NCBI GenBank assembly: GCA_018334525.1
Contig: JAGXLT010000041.1
Location: forward strand, 1 to 7,153
Direction: 5' to 3'
Length of the DNA: 7,153 nucleotides
Source: Gammaproteobacteria bacterium
GTDB taxonomy: Bacteria; Pseudomonadota; Gammaproteobacteria; Nitrococcales; Nitrococcaceae
Below are positions 1 through 6,257 of this stretch, one piece after another. The notes below the pieces were generated by a model. It was not told the origin of the DNA. It ran no database searches and saw nothing but the letters and a program-made list of their open reading frames with translations. Both the position numbers and the translations under genes were made by a program. Within the stretch, counting starts at the first letter, position 1, and the number at the start of each line of letters is the position of its first letter.

Positions 1-375
1 GTCAGACCATTGAGTAAGCCACTCCCGCGCCACCACGGGTAACCCGGTGGCCTGGCCCTGCAGATAACTGGCGGTGATTAGCCGCGTGAGCGCCGCATAG
101 CCTTTAGCGTCAGCGCATAAAAAAGTCATGACATGATGCGCTGATGGGTCGGTGGGATGTTCCACACGAAGATCGGCCCCGATTATGGGTTTTATACCGG
201 CCTCAATGGCTGTTCGGTAAAACTTCACCATGCCGAACAGGTTGCCCTGATCGGTCACTGCCACCGCAGGCATTTTATTCTGAGCAACCGCGCCCACTAG
301 CGGCTTCACACGCACCGTACCATCGATGAGTGAGAACTCAGTATGTAAATGTAAATGGACGAAACCCGAACTCAT
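1..375 (-). CDS. dnaE: DNA polymerase III alpha subunit, N-terminal part (PHP domain)
   Basis: Catalytic subunit of the replicative DNA polymerase; only the first 125 codons are inside the window and the frame stays open to the left edge. The start is the ATG at 375-373. The protein begins MSSGFVHLHLHTEFSLIDG, the typical opening of the PHP domain of DnaE, and continues with VTDQGNLFG (residues 40-48), FYRTAIEAGIKPIIGAD (52-68) and a SYLQGQ segment, all alignable by eye with E. coli DnaE. The first metal-binding motif (H7, H9, H11) is intact, whereas E. coli has Arg in place of the middle His. The second motif has Gln43 where metal-binding PHP domains have His, and residue 68 is Asp where they have Glu, so the site looks partly decayed. 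It lies downstream of rnhB in the usual order but is cut off from it here by a three-gene opposite-strand cassette, so it presumably needs its own promoter in 376-449. No strong ribosome binding site is visible before the ATG. Confidence 0.96.
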   Translation of the reverse strand, partial: MSSGFVHLHLHTEFSLIDGTVRVKPLVGAVAQNKMPAVAVTDQGNLFGMVKFYRTAIEAGIKPIIGADLRVEHPTDPSAHHVMTFLCADAKGYAALTRLITASYLQGQATGLPVVAREWLTQWSD

Positions 376-449
376 TGTGCTAATGCTAACCGGGATTGAG
401 TGATCCGGATAGATTTTTACACTGGTGAGAAAGCAAAGATTACGCCATC
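376..449. promoter_or_regulatory. Divergent intergenic region between dnaE and the second lpxA, with a candidate sigma-70-like promoter for the cassette
   Basis: This 74-nt gap is the only space for promoters of both dnaE (leftward) and the cassette (rightward). On the plus strand TTGAGT (396-401) and TACACT (418-423) form a -35/-10 pair with a 16-nt spacer, each matching 4 of 6 consensus bases. That would start transcription near 430, about 20 nt before the ATG at 450. An 8-bp perfect palindrome ATCCGGAT (403-410) sits inside the spacer and could be an operator, but a palindrome this short can occur by chance. On the minus strand TAGCAT (388-383) is a possible -10 for dnaE but lacks a convincing -35. 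The promoter is inference from base matches only. Confidence 0.4.
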
Positions 450-1244
450 ATGCACATTATGGGAGCCGAGTTAATTCACCCCACTTCAATTATCGATCCG
501 CAAGCCGTTATCGGACCAAATTGTCGTGTAGGACCGTATGCCGTAATTGGTGCGCATGTCGCACTTGGCGCCAATTGTACTGTGGGCGCACACGCTGTCT
601 TAGAGGGGCCTTTAGAGATGGGGCCCGATAATCGCATCGGTCCGCATGCCATACTCGGCCAGGCACCTCAGGACCTGACCTATCAGGGCGAGCCCACAAA
701 ACTACTCATTGGCCAGAGTAATGAATTTCGTGAATTTGTTACGGTCCATCGAGCGAGTACCAAAGAGGACGGTGTCACGCGAATCGGCAACCACGGTCTT
801 TTTATGGCTTATGCTCATATCGCTCACGACGACCAGATTGGCGATCATGTAATCATCAGCAACGCCACTCAGCTTGCCGGTCATGTCCATATTCAGGATC
901 AGGCTTTTATATCGGGGCTGTGTGCCATTCACCAATTTGTGCATATCGGTCGCCTGGCAATGGTGGCAGGCGGCTCAATGGTCGATCGGGATGTAGCCCC
1001 ATTTACTATGGTTGCCGGGGATCGTGCAGAACTGCGCGGGCTGAATTCCCGCGGACTGCAACGTGCGGGCATACCAACCGATCGCCGCCGCCGGCTTCGT
1101 CAGGCCTATCAGCGATTATTCCGAGACGGCTTGTCGCTAAATCAGGCGATCGACAGTGTGACCAACGAGCCTGATCTGCAAACACCGGAGGTGCATGTGC
1201 TGCTCGATTTTATTCGGCATCGAAGCCGAGGAATCACGCGATGA
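450..1244 (+). CDS. Second LpxA: UDP-GlcNAc-type O/N-acyltransferase paralogue, probably acting on UDP-GlcNAc3N
   Basis: A 264-residue LpxA-family left-handed beta-helix acyltransferase (E. coli LpxA has 262), transferring an (R)-3-hydroxyacyl chain from acyl carrier protein to a UDP-amino sugar in the cytoplasm. It opens with hexapeptide repeats (HPTSIIDPQAVIG, VGPYAVIG, LGANCTVG) and keeps the catalytic-core motif AHIAHD (catalytic His126, equivalent to E. coli His125), LAGHV and IHQF. A helical C-terminal domain ends in SRGITR. The ruler position (E. coli Gly173) is Gly174. E. coli Lys76 is replaced by Thr77 in QDLTYQGEPT; Glu200 by Arg and Arg205 by Ala in LNSRGLQRAG. By eye it is roughly 40-45% identical to the operon lpxA at 5020-5796. 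It overlaps the GnnA-like gene by 4 nt, which suggests its acceptor is UDP-GlcNAc3N; specificity is inference. The ATG at 450 was chosen; an ATG at 459 is also possible, and neither has a strong Shine-Dalgarno. A WbpD-type N-acetyltransferase is less likely because of the length and full LpxA motif set. Confidence 0.9.
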   Translation: MHIMGAELIHPTSIIDPQAVIGPNCRVGPYAVIGAHVALGANCTVGAHAVLEGPLEMGPDNRIGPHAILGQAPQDLTYQGEPTKLLIGQSNEFREFVTVHRASTKEDGVTRIGNHGLFMAYAHIAHDDQIGDHVIISNATQLAGHVHIQDQAFISGLCAIHQFVHIGRLAMVAGGSMVDRDVAPFTMVAGDRAELRGLNSRGLQRAGIPTDRRRRLRQAYQRLFRDGLSLNQAIDSVTNEPDLQTPEVHVLLDFIRHRSRGITR

Positions 1245-2188
1245 CCCGATTGCGAACGGCGGTAGTTGGCGCCGGCTATCTCGGCCGCTTTCACGCGCAA
1301 AAGTATGCAGCGCACCCAGATTGCGAGCTGATCGGCGTTGTGGATGTGGATCTGACTCGAGCCAAAAGTATTGCCGAAGAACTCGATTGCCTGGCTTTTG
1401 ACTCCGTTGACGCCATCCGCAGTCAGGTTGATGCTGTTAGCGTCGCGGCACCTACCCGGCTGCACCATGAACTCGGCCAAAGTCTGCTTGAAGCCGGCCT
1501 GCATGTGCTGATTGAAAAGCCGATGACCGTTACGGTCGCAGAGGCAGAATCTCTTATCACCGCGGCAGACAAACACGACTGCATCCTTCAGGTCGGCCAC
1601 CTGGAGCGATTTAATCCGGCAGTGGTTGCTGCGGCGGCACTGATCGACAATCCGCTGTTCATTGAATCTCATCGCATTGCACCGTTTAATCCGCGCGGGG
1701 CAGATGTCAGCGTTGTTCTTGATTTAATGATTCATGATATTGATCTGATTTTAGAGCTCGTGAACGCCGAGTTAGTGGCCATGGATGCCAGTGGGGCCGC
1801 AGTGATTTCGGACGATATTGATATGGCCAATGCTCGCCTGCGCTTTGCCAACGGCTGTGTGGCAAATGTCACCGCCAGTCGGGTCAGCCCGCGTGCCGAA
1901 CGCCGAATGCGCGTTTTTCAACGCAACGCGTATCTGTCGCTTGATTTACAAAATGGCACGTTAGATATTCAGCGACGCGATCCGCAAGCCTCGGGCCCAC
2001 CCACAATGGCGCAAATTACCCACGAACGTCTCGAGCCAGGCCGCAATGATGCGCTGGCTGATGAAATAAACAGCTTTATCAGTACGATACAAAACAAAAC
2101 TCAGCCCGTTGTAACCGGGCAGGATGGAAAACGTGCGCTTGCCGCCGCCATCGAAATCAGTCGCCAACTTACGGAGAATAGCCAATGA
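1241..2188 (+). CDS. gnnA: GnnA-like NAD-dependent UDP-GlcNAc 3-oxidoreductase (Gfo/Idh/MocA family)
   Basis: A 315-residue Gfo/Idh/MocA-family dehydrogenase. The N-terminal Rossmann fold carries the dinucleotide motif VVGAGYLGRFHAQKY (Gly10, Gly12, Gly15), followed by an acidic strand end (VVDVD, 33-37). The family's EKP motif is at 92-94 with the likely catalytic Lys93, and DLMIHDIDL (161-169) supplies the conserved His165/Asp166. In A. ferrooxidans GnnA oxidises the 3-hydroxyl of UDP-GlcNAc with NAD+ to the 3-keto sugar, the substrate of GnnB. The start ATG at 1241 overlaps the preceding lpxA stop (ATGA) and has GAGGA at 1228-1232, 8 nt upstream, so translation is probably coupled. The opening GYLGRFHAQKY resembles GnnA proteins as I remember them. 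An alternative is a WbpB-type UDP-GlcNAcA 3-dehydrogenase, but the neighbouring lpxA paralogue and lpx locus favour GnnA. Family assignment is firm; substrate is inference from context. Confidence 0.85.
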   Translation: MTRLRTAVVGAGYLGRFHAQKYAAHPDCELIGVVDVDLTRAKSIAEELDCLAFDSVDAIRSQVDAVSVAAPTRLHHELGQSLLEAGLHVLIEKPMTVTVAEAESLITAADKHDCILQVGHLERFNPAVVAAAALIDNPLFIESHRIAPFNPRGADVSVVLDLMIHDIDLILELVNAELVAMDASGAAVISDDIDMANARLRFANGCVANVTASRVSPRAERRMRVFQRNAYLSLDLQNGTLDIQRRDPQASGPPTMAQITHERLEPGRNDALADEINSFISTIQNKTQPVVTGQDGKRALAAAIEISRQLTENSQ

Positions 2189-3312
2189 CCAACCACACGG
2201 CGTCGCCAATCCCTATGGTCGATCTGACCGCTCAGTATCCGCTGATTCGCGCCGAGATTGAGAAGGGCCTGCACGCCGCATTGGATGATGCAAAGTTTAT
2301 TCTTGGCCCCAATGTTCAGGCCTTTGAGAAGGCCTCTGCTGAGTACTTAGGGGTGGCCCATGCCGTTGGTTGTGCCTCAGGCACTGATGCGCTTCATTTG
2401 GCATTGCGGGCGGCCGGCGTTGGCCCCGGTGATGAAGTCATCACCACACCGTTTAGTTTTATCGCTACGGCTGAAGCTATTTGCTACGTGGGTGCCACAC
2501 CAAAATTTGTGGATATTGACCCGGCCACTTTTAATATCGATCCGGCTGCTGTTGCTGAGGCCATTACCGACCGGACCCGGGCGATCATGCCGGTCCATCT
2601 TTTCGGGCAGCCTGCCGATCTACCAGCTCTTTCCAAACTGGCAGACAAACACAACCTGACTTTAGTTGAAGACTGTGCCCAGTCATTTGGCGCATCAATC
2701 GATCAGCAAATGACCGGCAGTATTGGTGCGCTGGGTGCGTTTAGCTTCTTTCCCAGTAAAAACCTGGGTGGCTACGGTGATGGCGGCCTGGTCACCACCA
2801 ATGACGACGTGCTGGCAACCGAGCTGAATGTGCTGCGCAATCATGGTAGCCGTGAGCGATATCACCACCAGTGCATCGGCTTAAACAGCCGGCTTGATGA
2901 GCTTCAGGCCGTTATCCTGCAGGCAAAGTTGCCGCATATTGATTCGTTTAATGACGGCAGACGACGTGTAGCCCATCATTACACTGCGGCATTGTCTGAG
3001 TTACCCGGATTTACGCCACCGTATGAAGATGGCATCGGGCGGCATGTCTATCACCAGTACACCGTGCTTTGCGACGAGCCTGAGCAACGACACGAGGTAA
3101 TGGATCGCCTGAAGGCGGCTGACATCGCCAGCGCTGTGTACTACCCGATTCCATTGCACCAGCAGGAAGCGTTTGCGCATACCCATCCCCCGACACTGCC
3201 TATTGCTGAGTCGATTGCTAAACGATGCTTTTCTTTGCCGATGTATCCGGAGCTATCCCTGACCGACGCAGACCGGGTTATTGCGGCGATTGCGCACTCA
3301 GTGCGCGCCTGA
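2185..3312 (+). CDS. gnnB: GnnB-like PLP-dependent UDP-3-keto-GlcNAc aminotransferase (DegT/DnrJ/EryC1 family)
   Basis: A 375-residue sugar aminotransferase of the DegT/DnrJ/EryC1 family. It shows the PLP-phosphate-binding CASGTDAL (63-70), [12 protein letters not shown] (87-98), [10 protein letters not shown] (161-170) with Asp163 expected to contact the PLP pyridine nitrogen, and [15 protein letters not shown] with the Schiff-base Lys192. It then has [11 protein letters not shown] and the [11 protein letters not shown] motif (232-242). In the GnnAB pathway this enzyme transfers an amino group, from glutamate in the characterised system, to the 3-keto intermediate made by GnnA, yielding UDP-GlcNAc3N. 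The start ATG overlaps the gnnA stop by 4 nt (ATGA) and is preceded by GGAG (2173-2176) at 8 nt. The 3' end overlaps the convergent rnhB by 35 nt. WbpE, which acts on a 3-keto uronic acid nucleotide, is a close relative and cannot be excluded from sequence alone; the neighbouring lpxA paralogue supports GnnB. Confidence 0.85.
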   Translation: MTNHTASPIPMVDLTAQYPLIRAEIEKGLHAALDDAKFILGPNVQAFEKASAEYLGVAHAVGCASGTDALHLALRAAGVGPGDEVITTPFSFIATAEAICYVGATPKFVDIDPATFNIDPAAVAEAITDRTRAIMPVHLFGQPADLPALSKLADKHNLTLVEDCAQSFGASIDQQMTGSIGALGAFSFFPSKNLGGYGDGGLVTTNDDVLATELNVLRNHGSRERYHHQCIGLNSRLDELQAVILQAKLPHIDSFNDGRRRVAHHYTAALSELPGFTPPYEDGIGRHVYHQYTVLCDEPEQRHEVMDRLKAADIASAVYYPIPLHQQEAFAHTHPPTLPIAESIAKRCFSLPMYPELSLTDADRVIAAIAHSVRA

Positions 3313-3883
3313 CAGGTCCGAAAGAGCGCCGATGCGCGATAGTAGGACCTAACGCAGCAAGCCTGTCCAGATGCAGAGTCGTCGGGTAGCCACCATGCCG
3401 ATCAAAGCCATACTCGGGATATTGTTCGTGCAGGGACGCGGCATGCTCATCGCGCCGGACCTTCGCTAAAATCGAGGCAGCCGAAATCGCAGGCACTAAT
3501 GCATCACCCTTAATCAGGGCTTCCGCCGAGCAATTCAGTTCCGTGGGAACATCACGCCCATCGATGCAAATATGCACGGGAACCTGATTCAGCGAAAATA
3601 TTGCACGACGCATCGCCAGCAGGGTCGCTTGAAGGATATTCAGTGTATCAATTTCCTCTACGCTCGCCTCACCAATGGCCCAGGCGCTGGCATGCTCGCG
3701 TATTTGCGATGCAAGAACCCCTCGGCGCTTAGGGGTTAAGCGTTTTGAGTCACGCAGTGCGGACCAATCCGCTGCATCCGGGTCCAGAATGACGGCTGCG
3801 GCAACCACCGGGCCCGCTAAAGGCCCTCGGCCTGCCTCATCAACCCCTGCCACTCCGGGCTCAATAACCCCGCCACTATCCAT
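3278..3883 (-). CDS. rnhB: Ribonuclease HII
   Basis: Removes RNA from RNA-DNA hybrids, including single ribonucleotides misincorporated in DNA. The 201-residue protein (E. coli 198) shows the type 2 RNase H signature [19 protein letters not shown], giving acidic residues Asp15 and Glu16. Next come [19 protein letters not shown] with Asp108, [18 protein letters not shown] and RRDEHA with Asp145, completing the DEDD site. [11 protein letters not shown] and the [11 protein letters not shown] tail are also standard. The ATG at 3883-3881 overlaps the lpxB stop by 8 nt; a TTG one codon upstream is possible but unnecessary. The C-terminus ends a few residues after the conserved RRAL, as in E. coli, so the gene is not truncated although its last codons overlap gnnB on the other strand. 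It sits at the end of the lpx operon; dnaE, normally next, is displaced beyond the cassette. Confidence 0.97.
   Translation of the reverse strand: MDSGGVIEPGVAGVDEAGRGPLAGPVVAAAVILDPDAADWSALRDSKRLTPKRRGVLASQIREHASAWAIGEASVEEIDTLNILQATLLAMRRAIFSLNQVPVHICIDGRDVPTELNCSAEALIKGDALVPAISAASILAKVRRDEHAASLHEQYPEYGFDRHGGYPTTLHLDRLAALGPTIAHRRSFGPVRRALSAQSPQ
3292..3306. repeat. GC-rich inverted repeat in the gnnB/rnhB tail overlap
   Basis: GCGCACT-C-AGTGCGC is a perfect inverted repeat that can fold as a 6-bp GC-rich stem with a TCA loop on either strand. It lies inside the last codons of both convergent genes, just before the gnnB stop and just before the rnhB stop. It lacks a following T-tract in either direction, so it is not a classical intrinsic terminator. 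It could weakly slow or protect both converging transcripts, or simply reflect two overlapping coding constraints. Confidence 0.3.
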
Positions 3884-5009
3884 CAATTAAGTCACTCACT
3901 GCCGCCGCTGCCGAAGCGTCGGCATCACGACGCAATTGTTCATGCAGCGTAGCAAAGCGACGATTCATCCCCGCCCGGTCCGTAGGGTTTTCCAACCACC
4001 GAAGCACCGCGGCTGCGATAGGCGCCGGCGTAGCCTGCTCCTGTATAAACTCAGGTATCAAACACTCGCCGGCCATGAGATTTGGCATAGCAAAGTAAGG
4101 CACCCGAATCAGGCGTCGCGCGATCGCTGCGCTCATTGCATTGACCTTATAGGCCATTACACTGGGGCAACGACAAAGCAGCGCTTCGAGCGTTGCCGTA
4201 CCCGAGGCGATCAGGCCGGCATCGGCTGCCATCAGCGCTTCCCGTGAACGCCCGTTCAGAAGCGTCACCCGCCCGCGCACGTCGACCGCAGCGAGCTGTT
4301 CATTTAAACGCTCACGAATAGCCGGGGTGGCACAAGGTATAACTACCTGCAAATCCGGCAGCCTTGCCCATAAAATCGATAAAACCTGAAAAAAAAGCGG
4401 GCCCAATCGGTTGACCTCACCCATCCGGCTCCCGGGCAAAAGAGCCAGCAGTAACGAATCCTCCGGCACCCCGGCTGCCCGCCTCGCCGCCGAGGCGCTT
4501 TGTTCAAGCGGCACCTCATCGGCTAACGGATGCCCCACAAAACACGAGGGCATCCCCCGCTTCGCGAAGTACTCATGCTCAAAGGGATAGATACACAGAA
4601 CCTCATCCACCGCCGCCCGCAATGTTTTAATACGCCCTTCCCGCCATGCCCATACCGTTGGGCTGACATATTGCGTTGTTTTAATCCCGTTTTTGCGCAG
4701 GCGTCGTGCGAGAGGAAGGTTAAAATCCGGTGCGTCGATACCGATAAACAGTTCGGGCGGATGATTTTGCCAATGCGCGTTGAGACCACGCCGGATTTTA
4801 AGCAAACGCGGCAAGTGACGGATGACCTCAAAAAGCCCCATCACAGAAAGCGCCTCAAGGGGATAAAAGCTCTTCAGGCCCGCCCTTTGCATCTCCGGCC
4901 CGCCGATACCTTCAAAACGGGCGTTTGGATAGCGTGCTGACAACTGACGTATAAGTCCGCCGCCGAGATAATCCCCGGAGGGTTCACCGGCTACCAGTGC
5001 GATTCTCAT
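3876..5009 (-). CDS. lpxB: Lipid-A-disaccharide synthase
   Basis: Membrane-associated GT19-family glycosyltransferase that joins 2,3-diacylglucosamine-1-phosphate and UDP-2,3-diacylglucosamine to form the beta-1,6 lipid A disaccharide, releasing UDP. The 377 residues compare with 382 in E. coli. It opens with [20 protein letters not shown], and shows [18 protein letters not shown] (Asp92 equivalent to E. coli Asp98), [29 protein letters not shown] (Arg195 equivalent to E. coli Arg201), [12 protein letters not shown] and [16 protein letters not shown], all family hallmarks. The ATG at 5009-5007 is preceded by AGGGGG (5021-5016) at 6 nt, overlapping the lpxA stop codon. lpxA lies 10 nt upstream, and the 3' end overlaps rnhB by 8 nt. 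There is one lpxB in the window, so it presumably has to accept both ester-type and, if made, amide-type precursors. Confidence 0.98.
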   Translation of the reverse strand: MRIALVAGEPSGDYLGGGLIRQLSARYPNARFEGIGGPEMQRAGLKSFYPLEALSVMGLFEVIRHLPRLLKIRRGLNAHWQNHPPELFIGIDAPDFNLPLARRLRKNGIKTTQYVSPTVWAWREGRIKTLRAAVDEVLCIYPFEHEYFAKRGMPSCFVGHPLADEVPLEQSASAARRAAGVPEDSLLLALLPGSRMGEVNRLGPLFFQVLSILWARLPDLQVVIPCATPAIRERLNEQLAAVDVRGRVTLLNGRSREALMAADAGLIASGTATLEALLCRCPSVMAYKVNAMSAAIARRLIRVPYFAMPNLMAGECLIPEFIQEQATPAPIAAAVLRWLENPTDRAGMNRRFATLHEQLRRDADASAAAAVSDLIDG

Positions 5010-5019
5010 GGGCTGCCCC

Positions 5020-5796
5020 CTAGCGAACGATGCCGCGCTCAGAGGCCTTTATAAAATCAACAAATGCCGCAACGCCAGGTTCATTCTCACCCTGATGGGA
5101 AAGCTGGTCCAACGCCTCCTGCAAACGCAAGCCACGTTTATAAAGCGTCCGATAGGCACTGCGTATTGCTTGCTGAGACGCGGCCGGGTAACCACGCCGC
5201 TTAAGACCTTCAATATTAATACCATGCGGCAGTGCGGGATCACCAGCAATCGTCACAAATGGTGGGACATCCTGGCGGACGCAGCTACCCATCGCGCTGA
5301 AACTGCCTGCGCCGAGACGGCAGAATTGATGCACCAGTGTAAATCCGCCCAATGTGGCCCAATCACCCACTTCCACATGACCGGCGAGTGATGCCCCATT
5401 GGCAAACACCACCTCATTACCGACCTGGCAGTCATGCGCAATGTGCACATAAGCCATAATCCAGTTTCCATCGCCAATCCGCGTTGCGCCACCCCCGTCA
5501 GATGTTCCCCGGTTAATGGTCACAAACTCTCTGATCGTATTGTCATCCCCAATTTCAAGCGAGCTGGTCTCACCCGCGAATTTTTTATCCTGCGGGATCT
5601 CACCAATCGAGGCGAACTGAAAAATGCGGTTGCGTGCGCCAAGGCGCATCGGCCCTCTTAACACAACATGCGGCCCGATCTCACAGGACGCGCCAATTTC
5701 TACTCCGGCTTCAATAATCGCATACGGGCCAACACTGACCCCTGATCCGATCTTAGCACTAGGGTCTACAATTGCGGTGGGGTGAATGGCGCTCAC
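5020..5796 (-). CDS. lpxA: Acyl-ACP:UDP-GlcNAc O-acyltransferase (canonical LpxA)
   Basis: First enzyme of lipid A synthesis: transfers an (R)-3-hydroxyacyl chain from ACP to the 3-OH of UDP-GlcNAc in the cytoplasm. With the GTG start at 5796 it has 258 residues, like Pseudomonas aeruginosa LpxA. Hexapeptide repeats open with SAIHPTAIVDPSAKIG. It has the active-site Lys72 (E. coli Lys76) in QDKKFAGE, catalytic His121 (E. coli His125) in VHIAHDC, LAGHV, VHQFC, and GINIEGLKRRG, which keeps the Asn, Glu and two Arg of the nucleotide-sugar site. Met169 occupies the E. coli Gly173 ruler position, as in P. aeruginosa, where Met gives 3-hydroxydecanoyl specificity. The IHRGT motif reads INRGT. The GTG was preferred over a TTG at 5814 because it overlaps the fabZ stop (GTGA), has a Shine-Dalgarno (GAGGGA), and matches the N-termini of relatives; E. 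coli lpxA also starts with GTG. Confidence 0.97.
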   Translation of the reverse strand: MSAIHPTAIVDPSAKIGSGVSVGPYAIIEAGVEIGASCEIGPHVVLRGPMRLGARNRIFQFASIGEIPQDKKFAGETSSLEIGDDNTIREFVTINRGTSDGGGATRIGDGNWIMAYVHIAHDCQVGNEVVFANGASLAGHVEVGDWATLGGFTLVHQFCRLGAGSFSAMGSCVRQDVPPFVTIAGDPALPHGINIEGLKRRGYPAASQQAIRSAYRTLYKRGLRLQEALDQLSHQGENEPGVAAFVDFIKASERGIVR

Positions 5797-6257
5797 ATTT
5801 CCCTCATCGTACAACGTATATCAGCGCTTGCGACGACACGTCCGTCCAGCTCGATTTTCGCCTCAAAAAGCCAAATACCGCGAACCACGCGATGTAAGGA
5901 TGAGACAAAATGCGGAGAATCGCCGGGCACCAACGGCCGTTTAAATCTCGCTTTGTCGACACCGACCAGGTAAAACAGCGGCGCTTCTGGGGGTAACTCC
6001 GCCTGCGGTTCCGCCTCACGTGTCACGAACGCAAGCAGACCACAGCTTTGCGCCATCGCTTCGATTAACAGCACGCCCGGGATAATCGGACGCTCTGGAA
6101 AGTGTCCATTTACCCATGGCTCATTAGCGGTAATGTTCTTTAAGGCGCGTAACCATTCATTCGGCTCATAGTCCAGAACCCGGTCCAGCAGCAAAAACGG
6201 ATAGCGATGCGGCAGCCGACGTCTAATGCCATCAATATCTATTTGCCGATCAGTCAT
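5793..6257 (-). CDS. fabZ: 3-hydroxyacyl-ACP dehydratase FabZ
   Basis: Dehydrates (R)-3-hydroxyacyl-ACP to trans-2-enoyl-ACP in fatty acid elongation, competing with LpxA and LpxD for the same 3-hydroxyacyl-ACP pool. The 154-residue hot-dog-fold protein (E. coli 151) has LPHRYPFLLLDRVLDYE (15-31), NEPWVNGHFPERPIIPGVLLIEAMAQ with catalytic His52 and Glu66, and the substrate-tunnel segment VGVDKARFKRPLVPGD. The ATG at 6257-6255 overlaps the lpxD stop by 8 nt and has AAGGA 8 nt upstream; the GTG immediately before it (6260) would be spaced only 5 nt. It sits in the usual place between lpxD and lpxA, and its stop overlaps the lpxA GTG by 4 nt, consistent with translational coupling. Confidence 0.98.
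   Translation of the reverse strand: MTDRQIDIDGIRRRLPHRYPFLLLDRVLDYEPNEWLRALKNITANEPWVNGHFPERPIIPGVLLIEAMAQSCGLLAFVTREAEPQAELPPEAPLFYLVGVDKARFKRPLVPGDSPHFVSSLHRVVRGIWLFEAKIELDGRVVASADIRCTMREM
5800..5805 (-). promoter_or_regulatory. Ribosome binding site supporting the GTG start of lpxA
   Basis: GAGGGA on the minus strand, with the GAGG core 5 nt before the GTG at 5796-5794, lies inside the last codons of fabZ. It lies downstream of the alternative TTG at 5814, so it can only serve the GTG. It supports reinitiation at the GTGA stop/start overlap. Confidence 0.7.

Noticed and set aside
1142..1672. Long open frame on the minus strand (176 codons) opposite the 3' end of lpxA2 and the start of gnnA.
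   Set aside because: It lies antisense to two well-supported genes and its translation shows no recognisable domain.
450..3312. Reading the cassette as a WbpB/WbpD/WbpE-type O-antigen module making a 2,3-diacetamido uronic acid nucleotide.
   Set aside because: The acyltransferase is a full-length LpxA with AHIAHD, IHQF and the C-terminal helical domain rather than a short WbpD-like acetyltransferase. There is no UDP-GlcNAc 6-dehydrogenase, epimerase or O-antigen gene nearby, and the locus is the lpx operon.
3313..3400. Possible intrinsic terminator for gnnB after its stop codon.
   Set aside because: No stem followed by a T-tract is visible, and the stretch is rnhB coding sequence on the other strand.
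4530..4940. Plus-strand open frame of 136 codons opposite lpxB.
   Set aside because: It is a shadow of lpxB with no family motif and no ribosome binding site that I can see.
5797..5814. TTG at 5814 as the lpxA start, giving a 264-residue protein.
   Set aside because: The GTG at 5796 has the Shine-Dalgarno, overlaps the fabZ stop and matches the N-terminal length of relatives.
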